A stretch of 45,153 bases of DNA from Echinostoma caproni (Eukaryota > Platyhelminthes > Trematoda > Plagiorchiida > Echinostomatidae), in contig UZAN01042601.1 of assembly GCA_900618425.1 (NCBI GenBank), positions 1-45,153 on the forward strand, in the 5' to 3' direction. Each line of letters starts with the position of its first letter. Positions within the stretch are counted from its first letter, which is position 1. Both the position numbers and the translations under genes were made by a program. Positions 1 through 12,249 of this stretch are shown here, in pieces. Under the pieces are notes generated by a model. It did not search any database. It saw nothing but the letters and a program-made list of their open reading frames with translations, and was not told the DNA's origin.

Positions 1-45
<45 letters not shown>
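1..45. repeat. (TA)n microsatellite
   Basis: Uninterrupted TA dinucleotides at the left edge of the window. They lie in the intron before the first RanBD exon and probably continue beyond the edge. Confidence 0.95.
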
Positions 46-48
<3 letters not shown>

Positions 49-187
49 TTCTGTACACGAACATTCCGAATACACATTTATTCTAATAGAGATAGTCGCA
101 CGCCATTTACTTTTTCTATGTCCAAGCCTAAAATAGTTGCATCCTTCGGCGCCTAATCCTCTTTTCATTCTTTTTGTCTTAACGTAG

Positions 188-1208
188 ACGAAATCCGGTG
201 AAGAAGGTGAAGTTTGCCTGTTCCTCAAACGGTGCCGTGTCTATCGTTACGCAGACGAGGCATGGAAAGAACGTGGAGTTGGTGAAATGAAAGTATTGGT
301 TCAACCACAAGTAATTCCTGATGGCTACACTTCAGGCGGCCGTGATGTGCTCCCCGCCAATGTCAGCTTGAATAACGTCCAACGTGCACGTTTGTTGATG
401 CGTCGTGAGCAAGTCCTAAAAATTTGCGTGAATCAACCAATTGGAATTGACATTCCACACTTCACTCCAATGGGCTCCGCTGACAACAGTATGTGTTGGG
501 TCGGTGAGGATTATAGTGAGGGTTCAGCCACTCATGAGAAATTGGCTATTCGATTTAAGGTATGTGTAGTCTGCTACTTCCCTCTCCAGGGGACTACTTT
601 TTGATGTAATTTGAGTTACGTTTCCAAGGAATCGTCTATTGTGCGATGCGTAGCAATTCTGATAGAAATATCCATTGTTTGCTTGTTCACTAAGCTTTCC
701 TTCTGTGTACCGCTGGAACATTTTGGCGCTATATATCTACACGATCAGTGCCGACCTGCAGAGGATGGGTTATTGGAAGATTAACATGAATATGAAGTAA
801 AAAGGATTATGAAGAACGCAGCATCAAATCTAAAACAGATGGTTAGTTTTATCAAAGACTTTGACCGTGACCAAACAGCTCGGCAGTCTCGTTATTTCTT
901 TTGTGGTTACAATAGTATATGCGTTAATCCGCTCCCGGATACCGTGAAAATCCACCAACCGCCTCTACATATNNAGAATACTTGTAGTCAACATTCAGTT
1001 CACGTACATACTGAACAATCAGTGATTCGTTTACGTGCTTTGTGCACATCGTACTAACCTCTAATGTGGAGTTATTTATTATTTATTCATTTAGTGCTCT
1101 CTTCTATATACACATTTCTCGTCGATCATTTCATAGAACGCGTCAGACGCCGAAGAATTTCAAGCTGCTGTTCAACGCGCTCAAAACTATCTTCGAAATT
1201 CGAGCTGA
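188..1208 (+). CDS. 3' end of a RanBD1-domain protein (RanBP2/Nup358-like), two terminal exons
   Basis: Exons 188-559 (124 codons) and 1137-1208 (23 codons plus TGA). The first follows a pyrimidine-rich tract ending in AG at 186-187 and ends at a GTATGT donor. The 577-bp intron ends in TTTCATAG, and both junctions are phase 0. The joined product reads as one Ran-binding domain: WKERGVGE near the start, then LLMRREQVLKIC, MCWVGEDYSEG, LAIRFK, and across the junction DAEEFQAAVQRAQ. These match the core strands and closing helix of the RanBP1/RanBP2 family, which binds RanGTP at the nuclear pore or in the cytosol. Visible oddities are a longer insert (about 25 residues) between the GEMKVL and LLMRR strands, and a stop only about ten residues after the domain, with no cyclophilin domain or other tail. 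The domain type and the stop are seen directly. The choice of Nup358 over RanBP1 is inference, because the 5' part of the gene is outside the window. Confidence 0.85.
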
Positions 1209-4200
1209 TACCCATCGAGTGAGTCTTTTGCTCTGAAAAACACGGTTTTTCTAAATAATTTTTCCAATATACACATTAATCCCGATTATAAGCCCATCTA
1301 TGACAGAAAAATCGATACATCGGTACATCTTTATTCTTTTGGTTATATTGTCTAAAGCTGCTGTCGGGGTTCATTGCGTGTGACTGCGCTTCATTGAGTG
1401 GGACGACGCATTTTGAGTGCACTTTTTATAGGTCATGATTTAAAAATTTGCACTACCGTTTTGAATGAATAGCGGAAGGACAATGATTGTATTAAGGAGA
1501 ATTTTCCGTCCGGTTGTGGGAGCCAAAATCTCTAGTCCTGGAACTTGATATGGTAAGCCGAGCATGGTATTCAACCGGGCGTCAGAAAACCTGCCTACCT
1601 TCCAAACTTAGTTGATACCTATCATTCAAGTTGGACTACAGGTGACAAAACAAAGTATCGTTTCAAACTGACTGATCCATTAAACTATTTGCTCACTGCT
1701 CAGTGAAACAGGTTTTTATGAGATGTCTTTTCGTTCTGAGTTGTCAGGTTGTGTTTGAATATGATTTATTCCATCTTTTGTTTCGGCATAGTGGTCGGAG
1801 GACATTTGACCCGGTATCTGATCTTGTATCCTATGAGGCTAAATCTGGTAATGATTTAAGATATACTTTTGTGCGTTTCACTGAGCTATTTTCTCTCGCT
1901 TGTTAGAGTAGTTTGATGAGACTGTGTTTGTGAATTGAACTTGTTATTCTTGATTAAATATCTTCACTGGTTTCAAATTGTTTCCTCAGGTTTATGAAAA
2001 CTTTATTTCCTAACTCATCTGGCTTCAACGTGCCTGGACCGTTTTATTGGCTCTCATTCGGACTCACTCATCTGCCGTTCACACATCATACACGGTTGCT
2101 GCAATTCAGCAGTCTCCTAGATTCATGTACCGGTCTGTATCCCATGTATTTTGTCAGATCTTCTATTCTCAAACTCATGTTCCAAACTGGCATTTGCTGG
2201 CAACTTTGATATGAACATTTTCGACCACTTCTCATTTTTTTGTTTCGTGGCTCTGGAAAACAGGATGGTTAAAACTGCATGTCTGTCATTAGGTTTATAA
2301 CTAACTTTCAATGGTCGTTTGCTCGTGACTAAGCGGCCACTCAACTTGCTGTAAAAACTACAAGGTACCGATGCTGATACTATCCTTGTCTGTGCGTTCT
2401 GATGAAGACACTCAGCAGTTAGATTTTCCGCTGTACCAATATTTCTGACCAGAAGTTTTATTTAACATTCAGAGAGGCGATTGTTTTTACGTGAATAGGA
2501 AAACAACATACCTGGATGGAAAGCTTCCAGCTTAGTCCCAATACTAATATTTTGACCAAATTATGTTTTCTCAAAGTGAAGGATTATTTCAGTCACTAGA
2601 TAGTTGGGGGAAGTTAGACTAATCATTTCACACTTCCACGATTTGTTCGTGAGCGAGATATGCTCGGTTGATCTAGCCAAATTAGGAATTTTCCTGGAAT
2701 TCACCATCGGAGCATTCTTCTAACCAAAGCCTCAACCGCTAGTTGGTTTGTAAAAGCCCATACCTGCTGGGTTCCGGTGTCCAGTTTATCGGATCATATG
2801 CCTTTTGGACGGCGTCAAACCTCCAAGTTACCCAATCGAGCTGAGTTTCAGTATCGTCAGGGGTGTTTTTTAGGCTGTGACTACTTACCCTTCATTTACA
2901 CCTCACGAAATGTTTCCATACGAGCACACGTTGCAATAGATTCTGTTCAAAAAACTACTCATCGCCTTCCACCTAATAGAGAGGATGAAAAGCCAGTATT
3001 CAGGGCTATAACCGGGTCCGACAACCACTAGAAGTTCACCTCGAGTTGATTAAAAATCTCGGTTTCGGAGCAAGAAAAGGAGTACGAGCTGCACATCCCA
3101 GTTGCGGAAGTGGTCACTGAATTGGGTACCTATGAACTCGTCCAAAGAGCAAACGATCAGATAGTATAGGCCCCAACATTCAATGGGGTCATCACCACCG
3201 AGTGCGCGGCCTTGTTGATGATGCAATCGCTAGTCGAAGGCTTCGTTTGTGAATTCTCCGAGATAGTTCATCTGCTCTAGTCTGTGTCCCCTTACTTCAT
3301 CCTCCCTCACGGAAAATACTGGCGTTTTTACTTGGTTGGTTTGGAATCATGCTTTTAACTGAGTTCTCTAGGTGAACTTCCAGATATTCATCAATCTGAT
3401 TACAGTCCCCGAAGTTTGCTTTCGTTTTTGTTTAAGTACACCGTGAAGACAATGAGTTGAGTTCCATCAACAAACTATTTCCGAGACAGCTGGTAGTATC
3501 AAGGTATTCATCGAGCTGCTAAATGCTGGCCCTCAGTTGGAACCCAGGACACCCTCGAGCTTTCAAAGGCATTTTTTTTGGAAAAATGTATTAAGTTCGC
3601 TTATTGTAAGTTATGAGGGTGCAATTCGTACTGAACACCTGTGTCGTGGTGGTCGACGAAGAGCACGGGAATGCTGTTTCGTTATTGTCAGTGTTCATTG
3701 GAGCAATTTAAGTTTATAAACAGTGCGTAAGTCAACTGGTCCGAATTGTTTGTAGATTGGCACATCCACCGTTTTACTATCATGATGGAACGCTTGTGAG
3801 TAGTAATTATTCTCCTACTGTTTCCGGTTTTTCGTTTTTGCCTCTTCGAACAGGAACAGAATTAAAAACGAGATTTCACTCGACTGTAGAATTTTATTTC
3901 CTTGGCGGTTTAACTTGGTACAAGCTACAGAATTAAGTTATCTCTAAGAGTGACAACTATCGGTTAGTAATAAGTTACGCAGGATCTCGCACCCCTCGAA
4001 TTGCATTCACCGGAGATTATGTGCGGTGTATCAGCTCAAGGCAGACTAGGTTCGTTCTAGTTCCATCCATGTTTGCGGCCATTCCTTTCATAACGTTCAA
4101 CGAGATCCAGTAGTGAAGTGAATTAGAATAACGGTGATATCTGTCACACAGTTCACATTGGGTAATGGCCCCTTAGTGCAACGGTTAATTTACGCCAAAG

Positions 4201-7200
4201 TCGTAATGACCAGCTTAGGTTAGATAAAAAATAGGCTTTTAACGACTACAAAACGAACAGTGGGTAGTCAGTGTCGGCATGATATATAGATCAAAGCCAG
4301 CCGCCTTTACATTGTATCGATCGTATCAGATGCGCAATCGATCTTAAGGCCCTGTCGGTTTTGAGTGAAACTCGATTACAAACATAACAGTCTCCAGTGT
4401 GAGTTGCTACGTCACTTCTTTCACTGCGCTTCAGTCACAGTCGCATGCATCCGACACTGCTGTTCAAAGTAAGACTGGCTAGTATGTGGATAGTGGAACA
4501 AGCATCAGTTTTCTGCGTGTTTCGACTGGTAATCTCTGTCAGATCGAGGTCGCCCCTTGATGCTCTGTGATGACTAATTGTCTAAAATAAACTGAACTAA
4601 CTTCAAAACGTTTGCAATGCGGTTCGTCAAAGGTATCGGATTAGGTGATTGCGCATTAAAGTCACGTGATTGCAGTAAATTGAAGTAGATTATCTCTCTT
4701 TTCTTTGGGTGTTCTCTGGATGAACCTCTTCGTCAAATGGCTAATGTGGTGTGGTTCTACTCGCATTGCATGTGAGTAGCGTGCACGTTGAAACAGTCTG
4801 CGGTTTGGCAGGGCGTAGCGGAGCGGAAGCGAAACAGCGGATCCCGTGTTTGGCTGCAGGACGCCTTAAGCTGTTGAACCATTTAATAGCCACTGAGTTT
4901 TCTTGCGAACGCGACTCACGTTCCACGAAACTGCATCCTTCGGGTAGCTAAAACGGGCTATCTTTTGCGCTGCTCATTTTTGAGGTTACCCATGATTTAC
5001 AGTGCGAGAAAGTATTTAAGGGATGATAGCATCCACAACGTCGGTAATTCAGATTTTTATTGAGAATATACAGCATAAGCTAACGCAGGGTTGGGCAGTC
5101 AGGCTAAGTTGTCCCAATGATCCTGATGTTTACACAGTCATCGAGTTCTCCGGGTGGGAATAGTTACTGTGGTCTCGATCGCACTAATCCCGGTTGGTGA
5201 GTGGCATATAAATGTATCGATTAGATTCAGTTAGCACCTACGAAAAAAGCGATCAGGTTACCGACCAGTGGGTCAACGTTTCAAGGTCAAGAAATCTTAG
5301 AGAGTTACTGTACGATGTGTGAACATTCGGTTACGACGAATTGAATACATTCAGACAGCAACTGTTTGAGCCATTTCCCGAACGTGACCAGAAATTGCAA
5401 TGCCAGAATGTCACACCGCTGCCCATCTAATTGCATCCACAGGTACAGTAAGAGACTTAGATGGCACTTGAGTTGGCATGAAAAGTGGAATCATATTCCT
5501 TTTTATGGTCGGCGGAGTACACGTGATTTCAATAAACATTTATCTGAATAGTAGTTTTTTTGAAGACTACCAGTTGGCTTTGCATTACAATTGGTGCGTA
5601 CTCTGACGGCAAATGATTGGTGCTGGAATTCCAGTAGACATTTTGGATGCAACTGCTTGAAATGATGTTCCCCGGGGGAAGTAGAATCATCAGCAAAAAA
5701 CGAAATGGATTGTTTGGTTTCCTTCAAATTTGATACACCGAAATCAATTTTCCTGCAGTTCGGTGGTGCTGAGCGGAATATAACCCCAGAGATTGTGATC
5801 CACGTAGGTGAGGCAAAGCAAACCATTGATCATCTTGGTGGGTGTCCTTTGCGGACGCTGCAGCTTCTCGTTAAAGCTATGGTCTTCGGGCTTGGATAGC
5901 GTATTCCGCTTCCGGCCGAATGTACACTGATAGCACACATGACAGTGATTCTGATTTAAGCGGCTGCACTGAGTGTTACTTGGAATGTGAGCGAGCCATG
6001 CTCCCGGCTCGTCCCAGATGAAGTTCTTTCCATCACTTGTTCAACCAGTTTCATCCCAAAACTCGGACCGGGGATTTAAAAAATGAATTTTTACCTTTTA
6101 TGTATTGAATATACAAATGTACAATCAACTTTCAGGAAGGGAGCGGTGCTCTTACAAATGCCGCCTGGAAAACACAGGTATGGGGAAGATGGACAGCCGT
6201 GGAGAGGTTCGAACCGAAACCTTCGGGTCACTACTTGGGTGATCTTAACCACTTGAATTGTTATGGATGTTGCTCTTTGCATTTTCGAGGGTTTGGTCTA
6301 CTATTCATCCTCCAGAGTTTGTTGTATGGTTTCGTTTGAAGCGTTCAATCCAAGGGGGCGTTTTTATTTCGATGATTCTTGGGATTGGGAGTCAAACCTA
6401 TCGAGTTACTCCTATCTCCGGGGATCGGTCCATACAGTTGCTTTTTCCCTGTCAATATATTATCACCCAGTACGTAGCAACACTAGACGCCTCATGGGGT
6501 TGCATCGTTTGATCATCCTGTGTACTATGAATGCCATTAGATGGAAGACTTTGATTCACCTCGTACCGATATACCAGAAACTGCTATTAGCTTGGTCCGG
6601 GTTGATTTAGAGTTGGAACAGCAAGTTCGCTGTGAGCCTTCAATCGATACACGTTTCAAATTCAATCGTTTGCACTTAGTTTAAATCAAGCTTACTCGTG
6701 CATCTGGTGTCTGAATGTCCGAAAAGTGGGCCAAGGGTCCTCCACACTATGGCTGCTCGAATGAATACAATCTACTTCAATTTGAATGAACGCAAAAGAG
6801 CACTACATTTGTTGAGCGGAATTGCTCTCCCTTATCGATCACATCTCTTCTAACGATAGCTAGGGAGTTAAAATTTTGTATACTGGCTTTTCAGTGGACT
6901 GTTGTATGGCCACTTGAAAATGGGTACTGTGCCGCATGCAGAGCTGCAGATACCACGAAAGTCCAGGGGTTAAGAAATATTATTTCGAAAAAGAAAAACA
7001 TCCTTATTGCGTTTGAACGAATGTAAATAAACTCAACGCGGTGTTTTAAGACAAGTGCGAAATCATATCACAAATTGTATATTCCAACATGGGCATATTT
7101 TTGATAGTGTAGTTCGCCTAGCACGAAGTGTTTTTTATATCGGATATTACTAAAATTATTTAGTTCTAATTATCACTAGCTCATTACATGTGTGTATCAA

Positions 7201-7680
7201 ATCATTCATGTGAGTTCCCGTCTGGCGATTGCGAATCGGTTTCGACTAATCATTAAACAGTTTAACCAAATAAGGGGATGTATTTTAGCTAGGCCCACTC
7301 CAGCCAAATTCGAACGCCATCTAATAGAGACGTACAAATGAGCAATATCCGTAGAGCACATGCGCACACGGCAAACCCGTGGTTCCTTATCATCTCTGCT
7401 CATCGCCAGCAAAATCGGCATCTCACAAGCTTGAAGCCACTCCCTCTCGCTCCAATCTCTGACCGTACAGTGATACTCAGTGTTTAGTGAAAACTGGCTC
7501 ACAGTCAGCTTCCGAAATAGCATGTTGAACATTCCTGTCTCCGGCTTTGTTGGAGCATAGCGCCACCAATCTTTGTAGATGTTTACGGACAACTGGCACA
7601 TTTCGGGTATTCAATGACGAGGATTGACTCAAAGAAAAGTGTAGCTCCTATCCTACGCGATACTCCAACTACAGTACCAT
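1209..7680. other. Long stretch without a recognisable gene
   Basis: I read both strands here and found only short open frames without family motifs or paired splice sites. A tRNA-like patch near 6.15-6.26 kb is listed separately. The longest open frame (7206-7601, -, 131 codons) has no motif I recognise. Two Ns sit at 973-974 in the neighbouring intron. The sequence has the look of old, heavily mutated repeats. Confidence 0.5.
6150..6262 (-). repeat. tRNA-like sequence with pol III A/B-box resemblance
   Basis: On the minus strand, AAGTGGTTAAG (like the A box of a Ser/Leu tRNA) is followed about 30 bases later by GGTTCGAACC, a near-perfect B box. I could not fold a complete cloverleaf with an acceptor stem, so this is more likely a tRNA-derived SINE head or a tRNA relic than a working tRNA gene. 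The box motifs are seen; the SINE reading is inference. Confidence 0.3.
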
Positions 7681-7689
7681 CCATGCTTT

Positions 7690-7985
7690 ACGGATTTTGG
7701 GAGACGAACCACAAGCCTATATTCCCAAATGATCAGAAACCGTGCGGTTCAAGCAGAAGTTGTATAACGTGAAGAATGCACGCAGCACATTACGGAAGAC
7801 CTGTTTAACCAATGGCGTTTCTTTGTTTATATTATTTAATCTCATTGATTTTCCTCGAAAAATTAATCGCGATTTCTGTGGCCTGCGTCTCGGTTATGTG
7901 AGATCTGAACGCACGATTGTTAGCGCAATTCTTTGCTTCAGGTGCCACTATGGTTCGTGACCCGTAACTCATCCACATTTGGACT
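7690..7985 (+). repeat. LTR-like repeat fragment, family shared with 10654-11428
   Basis: This segment aligns by eye with the middle of the solo LTR-like unit at 10654-11428. Shared landmarks in the same order are the CAGAA-GT-GTGC block, TTATTTAA-CTCATTGATTT, CTGTGGCCT, TCGGTTA-GTGAGAT and the TTCGTGA region. Similarity is clearly above chance but indels are frequent. No coding capacity is visible. Confidence 0.55.
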
Positions 7986-8750
7986 ATTAAAGAAACGCAT
8001 GGTGGTCACAAATTAAAGAATGGATTGAATGACTTGAGTTTTCTTGAAGCCAAGACAGTACGGGAAGCAAGACAGGCCCGTATAACTTCTTTCCCGCTGT
8101 TGGTGGAGAAGAATTGCATTTTGTTGAATTTGTAAATGAAAAATATCGTCTTCTCTCACACTACGGGGACGTTGAAGTTGTTGCCCCTTCCCATATGTTC
8201 ACCGTTGAGTTTCCTGCTACAAAAAGGATCCAATGTGTGCCGAGTCGACGACATGATAAAATTTCACTTTGATCCTCAACAAATTTTCACTTGGGTACAA
8301 TAATAATAAACGGTTGGAAGAGCACTTGCAGAGAACCGATGTTCGAAAGATATGCGAGTAAAATTGTGATATCAACAAAAAAACAGTTCTTCAGTCAGTT
8401 GTTACATTGCAATTCACGAACGAATCGACCGTGGATTCAACCAGAACTGTTTCATTCTCAGAATACATAGCTCCTCGACGAGAATGACACACGCGAACGG
8501 TGATCGGTGTGTCAGGTTGCAAATTCAATCTACGATCAAACTGCCTATTCAGAGATGCAACCTCTTCTACTTGTGGTAAAGTTGACCACAGATATTTAGT
8601 CAGGGAAACAAACCTAGAGACACCTAAAAAAGAGCGCACACTAATTCGCGGGAATTGAAAACAATCAATACACCGAGGGAATTGTTCCAGTGAAATTTTC
8701 CCCTGAACAACCCACTCGAACCCTCCGGAATATTTCAGTCAACCTTATGT

Positions 8751-9046
8751 CTGGGTCAGATGTAGTGATGAGCTATTAATGCGAGGTGGTTATGTTTGTA
8801 GAAACGCTAGAACTCTGTGATAATAATTTACAGAAAATTCGCGAGAGCAAGTGTGTGTTCAGAATGCGAGTAGTAGTAGTAGACAATTAATCTCAAAGAC
8901 TCCACTTCGGTCATTCTGAGCACACGCTTCCATGTTATCTTACAATAACCTCTCGCGAATTTTCTGCAAATTATTGTCATAGAGTTGTGGTGTTTCTACA
9001 AACATAACCACCTCGCATTAATAGATCATCACTACACCTTACCCAG
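8751..9046. repeat. Fold-back (long inverted repeat) element, 97-bp arms
   Basis: Left arm 8751-8847 and right arm 8950-9046 are reverse complements with 9 mismatches in 97 positions by hand count. The outer ends read CTGGGT and ACCCAG. The similarity continues inside the arms, where GTGTGTTCAGAATG faces CATTCTGAGCACAC, so the loop is only about 45-50 bases and includes an AGT trinucleotide run. This is the structure of a non-autonomous fold-back or MITE-like element. I see no transposase and no convincing target-site duplication, so the class is open. Confidence 0.8.
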
Positions 9047-9489
9047 ATTGTGTAACTAGCCGCTCAAGGTTAGGCGTCATCACGTACCCTTGATCACCAC
9101 AGCATGTTACAAAACTTTGACTTTTGGCAGTATTTTCCCCAAGGAAATCAAATACGCTAGTAACGGAGGTGGTGGGTATTGATGCTAGATTGGAATGTGA
9201 ATTACTTCGAGTGATTTTTATCTTCAGATTGCTCAACTCCGCAAAATAAGTCATCAAAAAATCGCGGAACGTAGCCCACGCTTTGTTTTGGTCTGTCCGG
9301 AGATTGTCTAAGGACTTATTTGGACTGAATGTTGCACTAGCAATCAAGTATGACACTATTCATCGATTCGTAAAGGCAGTAACACAGGTAGATGTTTTTA
9401 CTGTGACGCTCACATCTTTCCATCGTAGAATCTTTTAGTACACATAATAGGAATTTCAGTAAAAGAAGGATAGGCAGAAAGCATACTGT

Positions 9490-11770
9490 ACAATGCCGAG
9501 TAGGGGAGCATTCACATCAGATCTATTTCATTGATTCTGTGTTTAAAGAATGTACGATTGTCAGTTCGGGGAGAGACAGCAAGTGTGAGGGTGTTCGTCA
9601 ACTTGGCAGTTCGGGTGAAAAAGATGTTTGAATAAGAGAAGTGCAAAATCTGGGAACCGTAATCTGATAAGGAGACCTAGATGCATGTGTACGGGATAAG
9701 TGGGCAAAAGTTGCAGGAAGGAGAACTGCCGACGCGAGCTCTGAAGAACAAAAACGAAAGTAGTGACGAGAAAGGAGGGATAATGAAGTAGCTGATCGAC
9801 CATGGGCTAGTGACTGCAAACTGGATGTCAGGAAAGATGATCAATTAACCGGATGGCCTTTCGTTGAACGCGATCAAGAAGCTAAAGAAAAGAAGACGAA
9901 GCCCCACCCCACACATGACTGCAGTATTCAAGAGCAAAGCGAACTTTTATTTTTAAAGGAAAAGAAAATTAGCTGGAGTGAAAAAGCGTCCAGAACGGAC
10001 TAAAAGAACCCACCTTGCATGCAGCACAAAAAGGAAGCTGAGCTTTAAAAGGGAACCAGCATAAAGGATAATTTGTAGACAATCCATGAAGGGGAACAGG
10101 GTTTATCGAACGCAGTTGGGTGGAATCAAAAAGTAAGTGGAGTGAGGGTGGGAGAATGGTTTATGTAGAATCTAAAAGAAGAGATACTTTGGAAGCATTG
10201 AATGAAACGTAGTTTGCTTTGCCTCAGGAGATGTGTTCAAGATCGGAGTCCATTGACATATCAACTGCATTGCGGTCACCATTGATGTTGGCTTAGGTAT
10301 GGCGAGTAGTGCGGCAGTAGAGTGAGCAGTGGAGGGTGACGTCATCGGCAAAAATGGGTTAGGTTGGCAGTTTTCGAAGGAGATCATTGATAAACAGAAG
10401 GAAGAGGGTGGGCGTAAGTGCTGAATCTTGGGTAACGCTAGCATTCGAGAGCACAGCTGAGACAGAATCTCATCAACTCGGACGGGAATAATCCATTTAT
10501 TGGAGAAACTTGATGTCTATGCTACGAGAGACGGAGGGAACTCGAACGTGGGTAGTCTCGCCAGTAGATCCTCGCGCCGAACTCGATCGAAGGCCTTTGA
10601 GATATCCGACAAGACCAAGTGTTTCTCCGTGGTTATCGACTGCACCTGGCCAGTGTTGTGTAATCTAATGCATTTGTTGGATAACTGTGCTGTTCCTAGC
10701 TTAGGAGATGACACAAACCACTGGGCCTCACGCTACAATTTTCGGACATTTGTGATGAGTCAAGCTTCCCAGGTGACGCCATCAAAGCTCCTACGTCCTA
10801 CAGCTTCCAGACTAAGAACCATGGGCCAATTGTACCGACCAATCAGAAGTCGTGCTATCCGGACAGAAGTTGCACGACACCAGGAATACGAGCACGTGAT
10901 TGGTAGATGCCTGGATGACCAATGAACTTCTTTTGTACAAATTATTTAAACCCCATGATTTCTTTCAATAAACGAACTGCTATTCCTGTGGCCTTTTAAT
11001 CACCTCTCGGTTACGTGAGATACTGTCGTGCTAGTACCAGTGTGATTCATTGCTTACGTGGCGTCCGTGATTTCTGATATGTGATTCGTATTCCTTGATC
11101 AATGCGTACTACAACTATCACAATAGCTTTTGTTTATGTTGTTCCCATTGAACGCACAACATCAAGGCTCGACGTACACAGGTGCGCTTACAAACATACA
11201 AGCATACACACACAACACGGACGTCCTCACATGTGACCTTGAATACGTTGACCAATCAGACTGCACCACGTAGCTGCTCGCTACTGATTGGCTGAATGTG
11301 ATGACTTGAACGGCCAGTACCGGCCGATGACATACTTTGTTATTGTACTTGAATTACGATGCTACCGTTTAGTGTCTAATTAAAAGTATTTACTTTCGGT
11401 CATATTGTGAGATTTATTTATTACAACAACCAGGACAGTGAGACAGGAGCTAACAAGTTACCAGTTGAACGATGCTGTCGTAAGCTATACGGCCTGTCGC
11501 TCAATACTCCTTCACGTTAGAAGAACGTGCCTAGTCTGTCGAAGAGCATGGTTTCAAATACTTTCGAAAGAACATATGTTAGAGGAACGGGTTGGTAATT
11601 GTTTGGGCCCGAAAAGTCGAATCGTTGTACTTCTTTGAGGTTGGAAAGTACAAAAATTGAGGGAAAGATTGAAAAGACGACGTAAAACGGGAACCACATA
11701 TTTCGACGACCAGACGTGGCATACCTTCCGGACCGAGTGGTTTGTTTACGTTTTGAAAGCCCAATTGTTG
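9490..11770 (-). mobile_element. Decayed Jockey-like non-LTR retrotransposon (reverse transcriptase and C-terminal region)
   Basis: Read on the minus strand from high to low coordinates, the order of a Jockey-type ORF2 is visible in shifting frames. KPLGPEGMPRLVVEICG lies near 11.75 kb, NYQPVPLTYVLSKVFE near 11.59, a HRSTGNLLA block near 11.46, DISKAFDRV near 10.59, LTPTLFLLFINDLL then FADDVTLHCSL near 10.42-10.33, LEYCSHVWGGA near 9.94, and FCSSELASAV near 9.74. Reading ends about 9.49 kb. FADD is the reverse-transcriptase catalytic motif. The element has stops and frameshifts throughout and cannot make protein. It is split between the HRSTG block and DISKAFDRV by the insertion at 10654-11428. 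A second fragment of similar type lies at 41.69-42.15 kb. Confidence 0.85.
10654..11428. mobile_element. Solo LTR-like element nested in the Jockey-like retrotransposon
   Basis: The insertion begins TGTTGT and ends ACAACA, so it has the TG...CA inverted ends of an LTR. It is flanked by GCCAG (10649-10653) and ACCAG (11429-11433), a near-perfect 5-base target-site duplication. Removing it brings two pieces of the Jockey-like reverse transcriptase back next to each other: the block ending VSLSW and the block starting GAVDNHGET. At 775 bp with no coding frame it fits a solo LTR left by recombination between the two LTRs of a full element. Related sequence occurs at 7690-7985 and, inverted, at 11775-12100. 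Element family (Ty3/gypsy or other) is not determined. Confidence 0.7.
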
Positions 11771-11774
11771 GGGG

Positions 11775-12100
11775 GTTGTAGTATTTGTAGTACGCACTGA
11801 ACACGGGACACGAATCACGAAATATGAATCAAGGATTGGCAATCACGGACATCACGTATTCACTGGACCACATTGGAACTAGCATGCAATATCCCACGTA
11901 ACTGAGACGCGAGGAAAAGGCAACAGGAGTAGTAGTTCGTTTACTGAAAGAAATAAGGGGGATTAAATAATATGTACAAAACAAGCTCATTGGTCATCCG
12001 GGCCTCTGTCAATCGCGTTCTAATATTTCCGCCGTTGTTCTGCTTGTCTGGCCTGCACGGATTCTCATTGGCTGGTACGNCGTTGTTCTAACATTGTAAT
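11775..12100 (-). repeat. Second LTR-like copy in opposite orientation
   Basis: The reverse complement matches the solo LTR-like unit over roughly its 10840-11115 part. Landmarks are GGATGACCAATGA, TTTTGTACA-ATTATTTAA, TTTCTTTCA-TAAACGAACT, CCTGT-GCCTTTT, and TGCGTACTACAA. It directly abuts the upstream end of the recognisable Jockey-like reverse transcriptase near 11770. There is an N at 12080. Whether it is a truncated LTR or part of a larger element is not clear. Confidence 0.65.
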
Positions 12101-12249
12101 TCGTCGCTCCAGGGTATGCGTCGTCTCACAGACCGAGATCAACACAGTGATTTTCCTATTGCGAATAAGAAGAAAGTTGTTGCCAGTGAAATAAGAAGCA
12201 GGCGGAGGAGTAGGATAATTGGGTAATTTGGAGTTGGCCTCAATCTGGG

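Noticed and set aside
5503..5826. FFADDST on the minus strand, like a reverse-transcriptase active site
   Set aside because: The flanking blocks of the family (LSPTLFLL upstream, later motifs downstream) are absent, so a four-residue match may be chance.
7206..7601. 131-codon open frame on the minus strand
   Set aside because: Composition is unremarkable, no family motif, no splice sites; left as unassigned sequence.
8391..8639. RSFLGVSRF on the minus strand, like the connection region of gypsy-type pol
   Set aside because: A single short match with nothing recognisable on either side.
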